Of a stretch of 64,000 nucleotides of DNA, positions 1 through 14,115 are shown piece by piece. Source of the DNA: Uloborus plumipes (lineage: Eukaryota > Arthropoda > Arachnida > Araneae > Uloboridae); NCBI GenBank assembly GCA_038373865.1, contig JAXGGA010001136.1, positions 103,615 through 167,614 of the forward strand, written 5' to 3'. Numbering within the stretch: the first letter of the stretch is position 1; every line of letters begins with the position of its first letter. The position numbers and the translations under genes are program-made. Below the pieces are notes generated by a model. It had not been told where the DNA came from and searched no databases. It saw nothing but the letters and a program-made list of their open reading frames with translations.

Positions 1-1861
1 GTCTGCCTTTCTTTCCTTCTGTCTGTCTGTTACGCGCGTAGCGCCAAATCCGTTCGGTCGATTTTCATGAAATTTGGTACAAAATTAGTTCGTAGCATGA
101 GATCATGCACTACGAAGCGTTTTTTCGAAAATTCGATTTTGTTTTTTTTCTATTCTAATTCTCAGCAAAAATTTGATAAAATAGGGAAGAAATATTTCAT
201 ACACATTTTCAAGTCTTATGTCATTCGAAAGCTTGAAATTTTTTGCTAAAAATGATGTCAGTTTGAAGTTTCTACGAGCATTAGAAGAGCTGTAATAATT
301 GTTTTTAGAATCCCGGAAATTCAAGGCTTACCTTCAGCAAAGCAAGCCAAACTATTCTAAAATGGTTAAGCTCGAGAATAAAATTTGTTTGAAAATAAAG
401 ATAAAATGAAATATTTTATCAACGGAAATCAACTTTTCATGTTGTTACCATGGTTATCTTTTTATTTCGTTTGTTCTTTTTCCCTTAATAATTTTTAAAA
501 TGTATTTATTTTTGTAGCAATCCAAACTCCAAGCCTTATGAAAATTAGTCAAATGAAATATAATAAAACCGTGATAAGATGGCACCTGTCAATCAAATGA
601 GAAATCGAGTCCTTTCCTTAAAATAGGTAGAGAAGGAAAAAACTGACGCGTACCATTTTTGTGAATTTAGAGACATTTTGGCGATATGATAAGTTGTATA
701 GATGAGGGAATAATTCTTTAGCCAAATGAGGTCAAAAAATAGACAACAGAATAGTAAACAATTCTAAATTTATCGTCTGCAAAACATATTTTACTTCATT
801 ATTTATTTATTTCAATATAAATTGCAGCAAATGGCTTGAGTGAATGAATTTAGCTTTTGATTTATCGTTTGCTGGTTGATGTTTCTCGATGTTTATTGTT
901 TTTGTTATCATTGTGAAGAATAATGGACGAAATTTCTATGACTAATACTTAAAATGTTTAGGATCAGTTGAGTTTAAAAGAAAAAAGTGCTTCAAATATA
1001 TTTTTGCAATGTGATTATTTATTGTTGGACTGTAATTTGCAGCAGTAATTGTATTTAATAAATAATAAAAGCCAATATAAAAAGTTAATTTTTTGGCGAC
1101 TTTTTTACGAATTGGCATTCAATTCTCTTTCAGTATATTTACTTTTATCGTATTGCTATATTGCAACGTTCCTTCTGAAGTGTGTCATTTCGGAAAATGC
1201 ATTATCAGGGTGGCCACAGGAAGAACAAAATCTTTTCCCCTGACTTTTCCCTGATTTCTCCCTGTCCAACTAAAATTTTCCCTGATTTCTCGTACGAGGC
1301 ATTTTTCATCCTCTTGAAGCTCAATTTCTTCTCTTAATTAATACCTGGATATTTCTGGCTATTTAAACTACGTCAGGCATTAATTATTATTTTTTCTAAA
1401 ATTAACAACAATTACAAGAAATGCATTTGAGACTGTTAATTTGTTGATAAAAACTGAAGTTACACAGTTGGTTTGTTTTATTTGAAAAACTAAAAAACGT
1501 CATCAACAAACGGAATGTTTTTCAAATTTAAAATCAGTTTACTAAACTTCCAACATCTCCAAAGAGAGCCCAAAAACTTTTGAGGAACATCTTTCACCGC
1601 TACTCTTCCCTCTAACTTCACAAAAGATAGAATTCAACTTTCAAGACTGCACAAAATCTCCCCAGCCTTAAAAAATCTAGAGATAGTTTATAAAAGTTTT
1701 TAATATGTCGGCTATGAAAAATTTTCAAAAGAAAAGGCCCAAACCTTTCCCCCTAAGTACACAAAGGTGGCAAATTTGTATCAGCCATACTATTTCTTCA
1801 CCAAATAATCCGTAAAATATTTAAGTCTTCAATTTTAAGTCAAATTCCAAATCCTCCCTCC

Positions 1862-2506
1862 TTAACCTGTTAACCGATGAATTAGCTATTGCTCAACTCG
1901 TTTCACAATGGGGACTTTTTTTTCGCAGCGATAAGTAATATTACACCTCAAATAATAAAAGAATATCGTTTTTAACTATGTATTCAATGTCTTTCGTATG
2001 TATTCAATGTAAAGCGCATTAATGTACCAAATTATAATAATTATTTCGCAGTATGATATTGCTTGAAACAGTGCGACATACACAAGACAATACAACAGTC
2101 AGGACACCAGAATCTCGATTCTCTCCTAATACCTCCTAAATATATAAAACACTGAAATTCGCAACAAGAATATTCAAATCAGAAAGTTATTACTAACATG
2201 CAAGATACTGAAATGCAGACTAAAATGAATCCAAATTGTGGCAGCTCGAAGTATAGATCATGCAGCGCCCGTTTTCCCGTTAATAGCGCTCAAGTTACAG
2301 ATTACAAGAACATGAAAATTCATGACGTATCGACAATATGATGGCATATATATAACCACTCTAAGATTTAATAGATAAGAACAACGTAGAACGTGATGCG
2401 TTCAATATATTACGATTAATTTCCATGACGAAAAATTTCGTCATGCCCATTGATGTAGCCTTTTATGTATGACGAAGTATTTCGTCATACCCAGTTAACA
2501 GGTTAA
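1862..2506. mobile_element. piggyBac-like MITE (TTAA target)
   Basis: The ends are TTAACCTGTTAAC and GTTAACAGGTTAA, inverted and each including a TTAA target copy. The right end carries a duplicated 'gacgaa.tatttcgtcat' palindrome. No coding capacity. It is nested inside the 1206-5264 element. Confidence 0.72.
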
Positions 2507-3502
2507 ATCACTGAAAGAAAATAATAAAATGTTTTTTTTTTTTTTTAAACATATTTGAGCATTGGAAGTTCTTCAATGGTTCATTACTTCAACACCTAAC
2601 TTTACAAAAGATTGCAACTTAAAATTAGGCATTTAAATCATCAATTCTGAAACACATTCAGGAGGAGAATGCCTGAAATCTCCTACTATCACCAAAGATG
2701 GCCCAAATCAGCATTTTAAAGCCTCCAGTTCTGATATTTTTCTAAACCAGATTCTCTTCTCTCCAAAATTTACATCACCAAACACAACGAAAAGCTTTAA
2801 ACTTTCAATGTGTAAAAGTTTTTGGGTGAGAGCCTCAAAATTCCCCCTGCTTGCGCTACACAAAGATAGCTTAGAGTTCTTAATAATTCAGCTTCAAAGC
2901 ATTTTTGAGAGAGAGCCCCCTAAATTCATCAGAAGATGACTTAAATTTGGGTTTTTAACATTTCAGTTTCCGATTCTTTTCTAGGAAAAGCTCCCACCCT
3001 TATCTTTATAGCCCCAAAGACAACATTAAAATTTTAAGATTGCAACTAAAATTAAAAAAAAAAAGAAGGTATCAAACGAATACCCTCTCTTTTAAGTCAC
3101 TGAAAGATAGCTCATTGGGAAGTTTGAGCAGATCCAGCTTCAAAAACTTCCAGTACAAGCTCAGAACCTCATGAAAATGCTCATGAAAGGTGGCCTATAG
3201 TTGCATCTTTAAAACTCCAGTTTTGATTTTTCCAACAAAAAGTCTCTCCTTCTTTACTTAGATATTGCCTAAGACACCACACAAAAGATTTAAGATTTCA
3301 GTTTTGAAAATTTCCTAGAGAGATCCTCCACTCTCTTTAATTCACACAAAGGTAGCCTGAAACAGTTCTTAATACTTCAGCAACACACAAAACTAAAAGA
3401 AAGTACCTTGAACAACTTCCTATAAAGTTTACAAATACCTTTGTGCTATTGATGTAGTGGAGAAAGTGTCAACGTAAAATAGGCACAAATAAGCAGAAAT
3501 AC

Positions 3503-3548
3503 TGCAGACACGTGTTTCGGCGTTACAAGGAACGCTTTTATCAATGCA
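3503..3548 (-). ncRNA. hammerhead-like motif (copy 2, inverted pLTR)
   Basis: On the minus strand the order is TGCA, TTGATAA, A, stem II AGCGTT-CCTTGT-AACGCC (GCGTT/AACGC paired), GAAA, CACGTG, TC, TGCA. Stem II is better preserved than in the 4434 copy. It overlaps the start of the GIY-YIG reading frame on the other strand. Confidence 0.55.
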
Positions 3549-4050
3549 AAAAAAAGTTGAGCTTATGGATGCACAGACATCAGACAAAAGCAACGGAAAC
3601 AGAAGCGAACAGCTTAAAAAGCAAAAAAAGCGGATTACCAAGATTCTCAAACGTTTCAATTTCCAGGTGGTATTCTCCCCAACGAATAAACTATGTTTCT
3701 CTTCTCTTAAAGATCCCATTCATCCTCTTAACAGTTGTAGTATTTATAAAATTAATTGCAATTGCAATCTCTCTTATATGGGACAAACGCGACGTGCTTT
3801 GAAATTCTGCCTAAAGGAACATCAGAATTATGTGAAAAAGCAACAATTGAATAAGTCGAGTATTGAGCAACATTGTTGGGAAAAGAATCATTCTTTCGAT
3901 TTTAATTCTTTTCAAATTGTCCAAAAATGCCCCAACCCATCCGATCTTGATTTTTGGGAATCTTTCCATATTTTGAAAAACAGTTCTGACTTAGTTAACG
4001 ATCTCAATACTATTCCTTATTTTTCTGCTGTTTGGCGTCCATTTGTTTAA
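3544..4050 (+). pseudogene. Penelope-like element C-terminal GIY-YIG endonuclease region
   Basis: The 168-residue reading frame contains a GIY-YIG-type module: SIYKINCNCNLSYMGQTRR, then LKEH, then a region with EQHCWEKNHSFDF and DFWESFHILK. The catalytic phrase is SYMG in place of the usual YIG, with the following GQTRR and KEH matching the GIY-YIG family in Penelope-like retroelements. The first ~40 residues are read through the inverted pLTR and are probably not part of the original protein. The reverse transcriptase that normally precedes it is absent, so the copy cannot mobilise itself. The same C-terminus is found at 38598-38684. Confidence 0.75.
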
Positions 4051-4433
4051 TTTTGCCTTTCCCTTTCTAATTTATTCCTCTGACTTTGCTGGCATTTTCT
4101 TATTTTCTACTTGTTTTTATTTTCTTCTTTGTTTTCTTCATTTATTGATTCGCTTTCTTTCATTCTGCTTTTTTGTTCTTGCGGTTAACAGTTTTAGCTT
4201 GATGTTTTTTTATTATGTTAGCCTTTTGGCTTATCGTGTCTCCAATCGAATTCTTTCCATTTTGTACCTAGTAGAAAGCTTCGCTTCAATCTTTATTTTC
4301 CCATTGGATCTTTTTTGCCTTAAAATTTTTTTATTGGTGTTCGGGTAATCCGCTATTTTTTCTTTTTAAGCTGTTCGCTTCTGTTTTCGTTGCTTTTGTC
4401 GGATGTCTGTGCATCTATAAGCTCAGCATTTTT

Positions 4434-4479
4434 TGCATTGATAAAAGCGTTCCTTGTAAAGCCGAAACACGTGTCTGCA
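4434..4479 (+). ncRNA. hammerhead-ribozyme-like motif, Penelope 3' pLTR (copy 1)
   Basis: Order seen: stem I half TGCA, core TTGATAA, one unpaired A, stem II AGCGTT-CCTTGT-AAAGCC (partly decayed), GAAA, palindromic stem III half-sites CACGTG, TC cleavage context (GTC), then TGCA closing stem I. Hammerhead motifs have been reported in Penelope-like pLTRs. The core differs from the canonical CTGANGA at positions 3 and 8, which are the two bases that pair with each other. Activity is unproven. Confidence 0.55.
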
Positions 4480-5922
4480 GTATCTCTGCTTATTTGCGCC
4501 TATTTTACGTTGATATTTTCTCTACTCCTTCCTATAAGTTCACGAAAGGTGATCTAAACTTCCATTTGTAAGACTTTCTTTCTTTCTCAAGCACCCCCCC
4601 CCTTCCCTTCTATACATTTAGATCACCAACTACTAAAAGTCTTACACCCTCTCTCCCCCCCATTTTTAGTTTCAAACATTTCTAGGCAAAAAGTCTCCGA
4701 ATCCCTTCTCTTCAAGTTTTTCAAAAGTAGCCAAAAATTTAGCTTTTAATACTGCAGAGTTTTTTTTCCATTTGGATTACAACAGTCGAAACCTTTCTCT
4801 TAAGTTCACCAAAGATTGTTTAAATTTTGCATTTTTAAGACTGCAGTTTTTTAATTTTACCAAAAACAGAGCCACTCCTCCCCCCATCACTTTACATAAC
4901 AGCCTGAATTTTTCAGGCTTCAGCATTTTCCAAAATATTCCAAGACGAGAAATCCCAAACCTCCCATCCCCTTTAACTCTCCATATTAAAAAAAAAAACC
5001 CTGCAAATTACCCTTTTACGTCTGTTTACAAACAATTCACGACGGTTTTGGAAAATTTTCTAGTAAGCGTCTGAGATGTCCTTAGATTATCAAAGATGTA
5101 ATCCTTTTTAACACTTTAGAGTTGAAAAATTACGGACTGAAGTTCTGATTTAATTTTCCCTGATTTGTTCCCAAATTCCCTGATTATTCCCTGATTTTTC
5201 CAGAATTTTGAAAATCCCTGATAATTCCAGGTTTTCCCTGTTTTCCAGGTCTGTGGCCACCCTGATTATTTTGTTTTTGAAGTTAGGAAAGAAAAATTTT
5301 CGTCTCTTAAACTTTGGTAAGATTTCTGTTGGTTTCTGTGAGTAACAAAATTGTTCTTATTTTCTCTTTTGGCTTATTTTTGTGCACCTCTCCTTGGGGT
5401 TGTATTCGAATGTCCCCAATGGGGTGTTTTACCCCTTTTATGGGGTAAATCAGTGTTTTCAATGCTGACAAAAGTGATATGAATTGGCGCGACCACTTGG
5501 CGATATATCGTCAAGCTTTTGGTCGCCAAGTGTTTAATGCCAATGTGGCGACATATCGCCAATTTGGCACTATTGGCGATATTTTGCGAAAAATCCACTG
5601 AATGATGTTAAAATCGGCGATATTTAGGAGATTAATCACTGTAAAACATTTTTTTGCATTGTTTCGTGGCAAACTAGGGATGTAAATGTTTGAATTGTTA
5701 TCTTGCTCACTCCAAGCACTATTTTAGCACTTAAGGCATTTACTAAGAAATTTACACGTAAAAGGAAGTAGTGTAGGGTCCATACCAAATTCTTATATCA
5801 TACTTTGAAGACATTATAGATGAATTATAACTAAAATAGAGTACTTTTTTCTGCTATATCAATTTTTTTATAAATGAACTTTTAATTTTATACCACAGGC
5901 AAAGCCGTGCGGGTACCGCTAG

Positions 5923-6159
5923 TAAATAAATAAATGAATAAAAATACAGAGCATAAAGTAAAGTAGACTGTTTACGCACACAGCTTAAGATAAACATTGA
6001 ATTGATTAAAAATGGCAATATTTTGAAAATATTTAAGCAACAGCAAACTGAATGTGGAATGCAAGAAGATGATATTGAAATTTCATTATTTTATCTGAAC
6101 ACATTTGCTAAATAATTCACAATCAAATACTGACATAAATGGATTATGTATCACATATA
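5923..6159. other. Spacer between Helitron A and a Tc1-like relic
   Basis: AT-rich sequence. I see no gene or recognisable repeat; it presumably lies in the intron downstream of the catalytic-loop exon. Confidence 0.5.
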
Positions 6160-7475
<1,316 letters not shown>

Positions 7476-8002
7476 CTAAAAAGAAAAGAAAAAATATTAT
7501 ATAGACAAAATATTGTTAATTGGTTTTCAGCAAGTGGTAAATAGAGCTTTGTGAACATAATAACATAATTACTATCAACAACTTAAAGATTCAGGATTTA
7601 TCATTACAGATCATCAAAGATTATTAATATTAATATTTTACTTGTTTTCAGATCGTTAATGATAATGATAGAAAAACAGATCAATTAAAACGAATATACA
7701 GATAAAGTTAATAGAAACAAATCACATTCTGAAAAAAAAAAAAAAAGAAAAGAAAAAAAAAAAAAAAACCTGTTTTCTTAAATACTTCTACAAATTTATT
7801 AAAATACTTTCAGAAATATAAACTTATATTTTAAGACAGCAAACAAATATTTTGATTTACGAATTCGTTTACATTAGTTAACCTTTCAAATAATGAATTT
7901 ACATTTTAATTTCTAAAAATATAACAAATATGAGTTGAGAGATTAGATTCAAAGAACTTTTCACAAGAAAATCAAATCAGTTTTATGTCATTTTTTTCTT
8001 AC

Positions 8003-8064
8003 CCTGAGAATTTCCCTACAGATGTAAGCTATCCACTCTTCTTTTAGACACTGGCCTTTTGTAG
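8003..8064 (-). CDS. msn: msn-like kinase exon: alpha-E helix
   Basis: The 62-bp exon completes a split serine codon and then reads TKGQCLKEEWIAYICREILR. The acceptor is ttttacag and the donor gtaaga, leaving in phase 0. It covers the alpha-E helix that packs under the catalytic loop. The split between hinge and alpha-E exons (49 + 62 = 111 bp) keeps the frame, which is strong evidence that both exons are functional and spliced together. Confidence 0.94.
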
Positions 8065-8162
8065 CTGTAAAAAAATAACATTGATATTAACAGTGATTCA
8101 AGCTCAACATGAAACAAATATTTTAAATGACAAAAGCAATGCATGTCTTTGAATAAATAGCT

Positions 8163-8940
8163 TTGCAAAACAGTAGTAACACTAAGAATAATTCAAAATT
8201 AAAAGATAAACAAAATCAGCAAACACATCTGGTATTTTTTAAAAAAATCTATAATCTTTTGTACAGTATCATTAGTCAGACAGAAAACGTTTTTGATATA
8301 GCTGTCTTAATAAATCCAAAATTCAAGTTTAGTCAACAGTGCAGCGTAGCAAGCAATAAAGTCAATAGAATGCTTGCATTTATCAGTGAATCTATTTCAA
8401 ACACATTTAGAAGATGATTCTGCCTTTATATAGAAGTTTGGTAAGACCTCAATTGGAGTATACTGTTCAGTTTTGGTCTACTTATCACACGAAAGATATT
8501 AATTCATTCAAAAGAGTTCAAAGGGGAGCTACAAGATTATTACATGGGTTTCCTAATTTAGATTATGATTCCAAGCTTAGAAGGTTTGATATGTATAGTC
8601 TTGAGCAAAGGAGAGCCAGAGAGGACATGATTCAGTTTCTTAAATTTATGAATTATTAAGTGAAAGATGTTACTGGATAAAATTTTGAAATGGAAAGCAG
8701 GACAGGGGGTCATTGTTTTAAGCTTTTCAAAGCTCAGGCTAATCTGGAAATGAGGAAAAATTACTATTTTTGTAAGGTTGCGGACACTTGGAACAGCTCA
8801 CTGGGAGAGGCTGAATGAGTAAGCGTGTAGATAAGACAACTGTAAGAGGACCATTGGTACTCATTGGGGACTATAAATTGACTAGGACCAGCTTAGATGG
8901 GCCCAAAGCCTCTTGCTGGTTGCCACACTTTTATTTGTGT
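8163..8940 (+). pseudogene. CR1/Jockey-type LINE reverse transcriptase C-terminal fragment
   Basis: Translations in two frames give FDIAVLINPKFKFSQQC, then ILPLYRSLVRPQLEYTVQFW, then FKRVQRGATRLLHG and YSLEQRRAREDMIQFLK, followed by ADTWNSSLGEAE. These are the conserved phrases after the catalytic region of arthropod non-LTR elements of the CR1/Jockey type. A frameshift at about 8414 and later stops show decay. It lies in a kinase intron in antisense orientation. Confidence 0.8.
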
Positions 8941-9230
8941 TTATTTCCAGAATTTGTATCTATTTTCAGATTGATAAGCATGATTTCTCAATAGAAATAT
9001 TTTTGAGGAATATTACTCTAAAGTATTAGCTTAGAGTTATCTCTAAATTGTGATTATCTTTCATGTGATAAAGAGTATGAAAATACTAAAATAACAAATC
9101 CAAACTGCCTTGGTTAAACATGCTTTTAAAACCTGCATTTAAAGGCAGCAATCAACAGTTGAGATGAGCATAATGTAAGTTAATGTTGATCTTAAAGTTG
9201 TCTTTACCAATGAAGATAAGATATGTAATA

Positions 9231-9404
9231 CAGTCGAACCCGCTTATTAGAATATCGCTTAAAGGAATATCCCGCTTAATGTAATACGTTTTCAATGTAC
9301 CAAACCATTGAAATGCATTATTTTCATCCCGGATAATGGAATATCCCGCTTATTAGAATATTTTTTCGTGGCAAAATGGCTATTCCATTAAGCGGTTTCG
9401 ACTG
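9231..9404. mobile_element. 174-bp pogo/Tigger-like MITE
   Basis: Ends CAGTCGAACCCGCTTA and TAAGCGGTTTCGACTG are inverted and flanked by TA on both sides. No coding capacity. Located in the intron between the alpha-E and hinge exons. Confidence 0.8.
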
Positions 9405-9889
9405 TATTTTAAAAGAAATAAAGTAACATAAGCTCAAGGATCAGATACTATTCATCTAAAACTTTTTGTAAAATGTGTAGATGAATTAGCACGTAGATTA
9501 GCTTGAAAAAAAATTTTTCCCCTAGTTTCCATAGTACAAGTTCATTACTTTTGGAATTTCGGTGAATATAACTTTATTCTTCAAGAATCTACAGTGAAAG
9601 AAATTATGCAGTAAAAAATCCCTCTCTCTCTTTTTAAAAAGAACTTTTATTCAGTTTTTTAAAGATATTTTATAAGAAAATTCAAAAGAGCTAGATATTT
9701 TGAATACATAATACTTATAAAACTACACAAAAATGCTTAGTGTGATATCTTAAATGTCATACTGAAAACTGAATAACAGACTGTGTACTGAAAATTATAT
9801 TGTTAATGATCAGTAATAATAAAATTAACTTTTTGGAAACTGGATAGGCAATTCAAGCTTGTTTGAAAATAATTCAAAAACTAACTTAC

Positions 9890-9938
9890 ATTTTACTAGA
9901 TCAGTAACAGAACCAGCTCCACAGTATTCCATGACAAG
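9890..9938 (-). CDS. msn: msn-like kinase exon: hinge region with gatekeeper
   Basis: The 49-bp exon reads LVMEYCGAGSVTDLVK plus one base (phase 1 exit). The acceptor is ctcacag and the donor gtaagt. VMEY gives methionine as the gatekeeper residue, followed by the hinge and alpha-D (GAGSVTDLVK). It joins the next exon to restore a serine codon, giving VKSTKGQ. Introns of 1.8 kb lie on both sides. Confidence 0.94.
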
Positions 9939-11850
<1,912 letters not shown>

Positions 11851-11963
11851 CTACAAATAAAAATTTTCAGAAATTGAAAAAACATGACTAAGTAACATAT
11901 TAAATTTTAGTGAACATAATTTCTGTTGATTAATTATTTAAAGTTTCAAGAAAAATCAAATAC

Positions 11964-12008
11964 CTTTTTTAAAACATTAATTTCTAATTTTATTTCTTCC
12001 TCTTCATC
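11964..12008 (-). CDS. msn: msn-like kinase exon: start of the alpha-C helix
   Basis: A 45-bp microexon reads DEEEEIKLEINVLKK, exactly 15 codons, phase 0 at both ends. The acceptor is a T-rich tract ending in CAG and the donor is gtattt. The glutamate-rich run followed by EI.LEINVLKK is the alpha-C helix region of the MAP4K4/TNIK group and should contain the glutamate that salt-bridges the ATP-binding lysine. It is separated by a 113-bp intron from the next exon. Confidence 0.93.
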
Positions 12009-12806
12009 CTGAAAAAGAAAATATACATATTAGTTTGTTTTGTACAAATACGCAATTTTCACACTCAAGCCTGTAATTAAACGGAAAATCTATTGTTGGG
12101 GCAGGAGATGCTCCTTTTTAGGAGGTTAATGTCTTGGTTAACAGATTTTTCTTAGGCCAAAAGACATCAGCTTAGATTACTTAGACAATTTTAATTTAGA
12201 AATCAGGCCTTTATTTATTCATTTTTTTTATTTAATTCATTTATTTATTTTCATCATTATAAAAATAATTGTTGAAACAGGTGGTGAAAACCAATTTACA
12301 GTAGATTTGCATTATTTAAAAAAAAAAAAAAAAATTCTTTTATCTCTTAAACATTAGCCCCTTCTGCCGCACCCTCCAAATATAGAACTGAATAGAAAGG
12401 AGGAAAATTCATAAATAACTGGCAGCTGAGACTGAATAACACATATTCCATTTACATAAATCAATAAGCAAATATCAAATTGTTTCAAGATAAATAAATA
12501 AATTACAGAATTTAATTATATTGTCCGAAGTTAATTGCTTTTACATTTAGCTTTCAAGATGACAACTTGATTTGAGGGGAATAGGACGGTAACTCATTGG
12601 CCACACATAAAGAATCTCAAGCTACACATAAACAATACAAAAATAAGATTACTAACAGCAAAAAATTTTTATTTTTTATTATTTTTTGATTGAACCTATA
12701 ACAATTTTGAAACATTTCTGGCGGGCCAAAACTCCAGAACTTTTAGTTTCAACACACATTGCCAATTCTAGTATGAAAGAACGTTAATATGCGGACTGAT
12801 ATGACC

Positions 12807-12823
12807 CCCCCCCCCCCCCCCCC
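12807..12823. repeat. Poly-C tract
   Basis: A run of about 17 C. Similar G/C homopolymers occur at 21382, 22690, 25015, 25205, 26880, 56326, 56512 and 57615, several of them inside hAT-type MITEs. Confidence 0.85.
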
Positions 12824-13620
12824 ACCGCCGATTATTTGCTCTCAGTGGCATCGTAGCCCCTCGATGAACCGATTTCGACTATTCTCTTTTTCTTTTTTTC
12901 TGTTCGAAAGCTAACTTGATCAAGGGTTTTTAGCTGAATCTCATCTTTGTAGGACTTGAATTACAGGAGTTATTGATTAAAAAACCCTTAAAAATTAGCA
13001 TTATTCCCAATTTTGGTCATGAAAACCTCCTCGCACATTTTAAACATTAATAAAAATCGATTAATCGAACTTTAATGCGTCTGATGAAATTTGTTTGAAA
13101 CTTCCAAGTTAAATAGCATTCGGACTACGACCTTTCAAAATATTTTTTTTTTTTTAATCAGCTATAAGTCTTAATTCACGTGATTGGTAACGATTTCATA
13201 ACTAGGAGACAAGGAGAGAAAGTTCAATGATTTAAATAAAATCGCTATCTGTTGACATTTTTTATTTGTGAAAAAGAAAGTGAAATACTCGCAATTGATT
13301 TCAGCAGGAAAGACTTTTAAAGGGATTTTCTATTTTCCTTCTTAATTCTGCTTTTACGAATAGCCAAACTTAATTATGTGTACTTTTGTCTTTCCTTCTC
13401 TCTACGTGTTTCCCATATAATCCAGAAAAAAAAAAAAAAAACATTTAATTTTTATAATCTGACCCACGAGTTAATCTTAACATAGAGTTGGCCCTCAGGG
13501 TCAAGGGTTTTGAAATTTTTTAATTCATGACCTTAGACCTTTTTAACTCATTACTATGATGAGGACCTTTGTACTTTTTGTGTGTCACTTGTAATCCCAA
13601 GAAATAACGTTTTGATTATA

Positions 13621-13776
13621 CAGTCGAACCACGTCAAAACGAACTCCAAGGGACCTCCAAAATCAATTCGCTTTAACCGTTGTTATATACACCAGACATG
13701 AGTTCGGAGTTAGGAACTGAAGTTCATTTTAGCAGTAATTCTTTTTAAGCGTGTTTGAATTAACGCGGTTCGACTG
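13621..13776. mobile_element. 156-bp pogo/Tigger-like MITE
   Basis: Ends CAGTCGAACCACGT and ACGCGGTTCGACTG are inverted; TA precedes the left end, and the right TA has changed to TC. Distantly similar in its ends to the MITE at 9231. Confidence 0.72.
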
Positions 13777-13964
13777 TCGTGATAAAAATTTAAATTATGT
13801 ACAGCATTTGCACTAACGAGAAACCCACGTCACATGGCCTGTAAAATTTTTCACCTTTCGTAGATGATTTGCTATATCATTCAAGTTTCACAAAAAAAAA
13901 AGAAAAAAAAGAAAAAAAAAAAAAGAAAAATTACAACAAGCGAAAAGGGTAACAAGAAACGAAA

Positions 13965-14115
13965 AATAATCCCCAAGAGAGAGGCCCTCGCTGCTTTTCG
14001 AAACAGCTTCGCCCACGCAATAAGTAGGCCAGCAACGACAGCCATCTGGTCGCAATCGCCAGACAGCTGTACATAGTCGCTGCCGGTCACGTGTTTGTTA
14101 TTTCCGAGTCACCTC
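13965..14115. promoter_or_regulatory. GC-richer unique patch with E-box motifs (candidate enhancer)
   Basis: Within AT-rich intron sequence this patch has higher GC and clustered CANNTG motifs: catctg, cagctg and cacgtg within about 60 bp, around an imperfect palindrome. No coding frame is recognised. A regulatory role is only an inference. Confidence 0.25.

Larger units (their letters stand above)
3425..4527 (+). mobile_element. Penelope-like retroelement, truncated, with inverted pLTRs
   Basis: A ~200-bp terminal block at 3425-3640 recurs in inverted orientation at 4345-4527, enclosing the end of a GIY-YIG coding region and an AT-rich 3' untranslated part. The same block occurs at 38100-38742 and 47823-48066. 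Penelope-like elements are known to carry pLTRs that may be inverted. No reverse transcriptase domain remains, so this is a 5'-truncated copy. Confidence 0.75.
1206..5264. mobile_element. 4.06-kb TIR element (CAGGGTGGCCACAG ends) inside Helitron A
   Basis: The ends read CAGGGTGGCCACAG and CTGTGGCCACCCTG as inverted copies, flanked by a 5-bp direct repeat ATTAT (1201-1205 and 5265-5269). Sibling Helitrons at 41066 and 50089 show the uninterrupted site (gcattgttttg), proving insertion. Both ends carry runs of 'ttttccctgattt' units. The interior (1540-1860, 2560-3420, 4545-5120) looks like a highly diverged tandem repeat with a recurring 'caccaaagatggc…aaa' phrase. No transposase was recognised. 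Confidence 0.8.
1..5922 (+). mobile_element. Helitron copy A (non-autonomous, interrupted)
   Basis: The left part shares the 5' block (gttacgcgcgtagcgccaaa, ccgttcggtcgattttca) with copies at 42142-44203 and 49078-50798. The right part ends in a short hairpin (taccacaggcaaagccgtg) then gggtaccgCTAG followed by T. A hairpin shortly before CTAG with insertion next to T, no terminal inverted repeats and no target duplication is the Helitron signature. Bases 480-1050 do not match the siblings. The true 5' end lies at or just left of base 1. Positions 1206-5264 are a later insertion. Confidence 0.8.

Noticed and set aside
3429..3719. 96-codon minus-strand frame with a hydrophobic segment
   Set aside because: Read antisense through the Penelope pLTR and GIY-YIG region; explained by the overlapping element.
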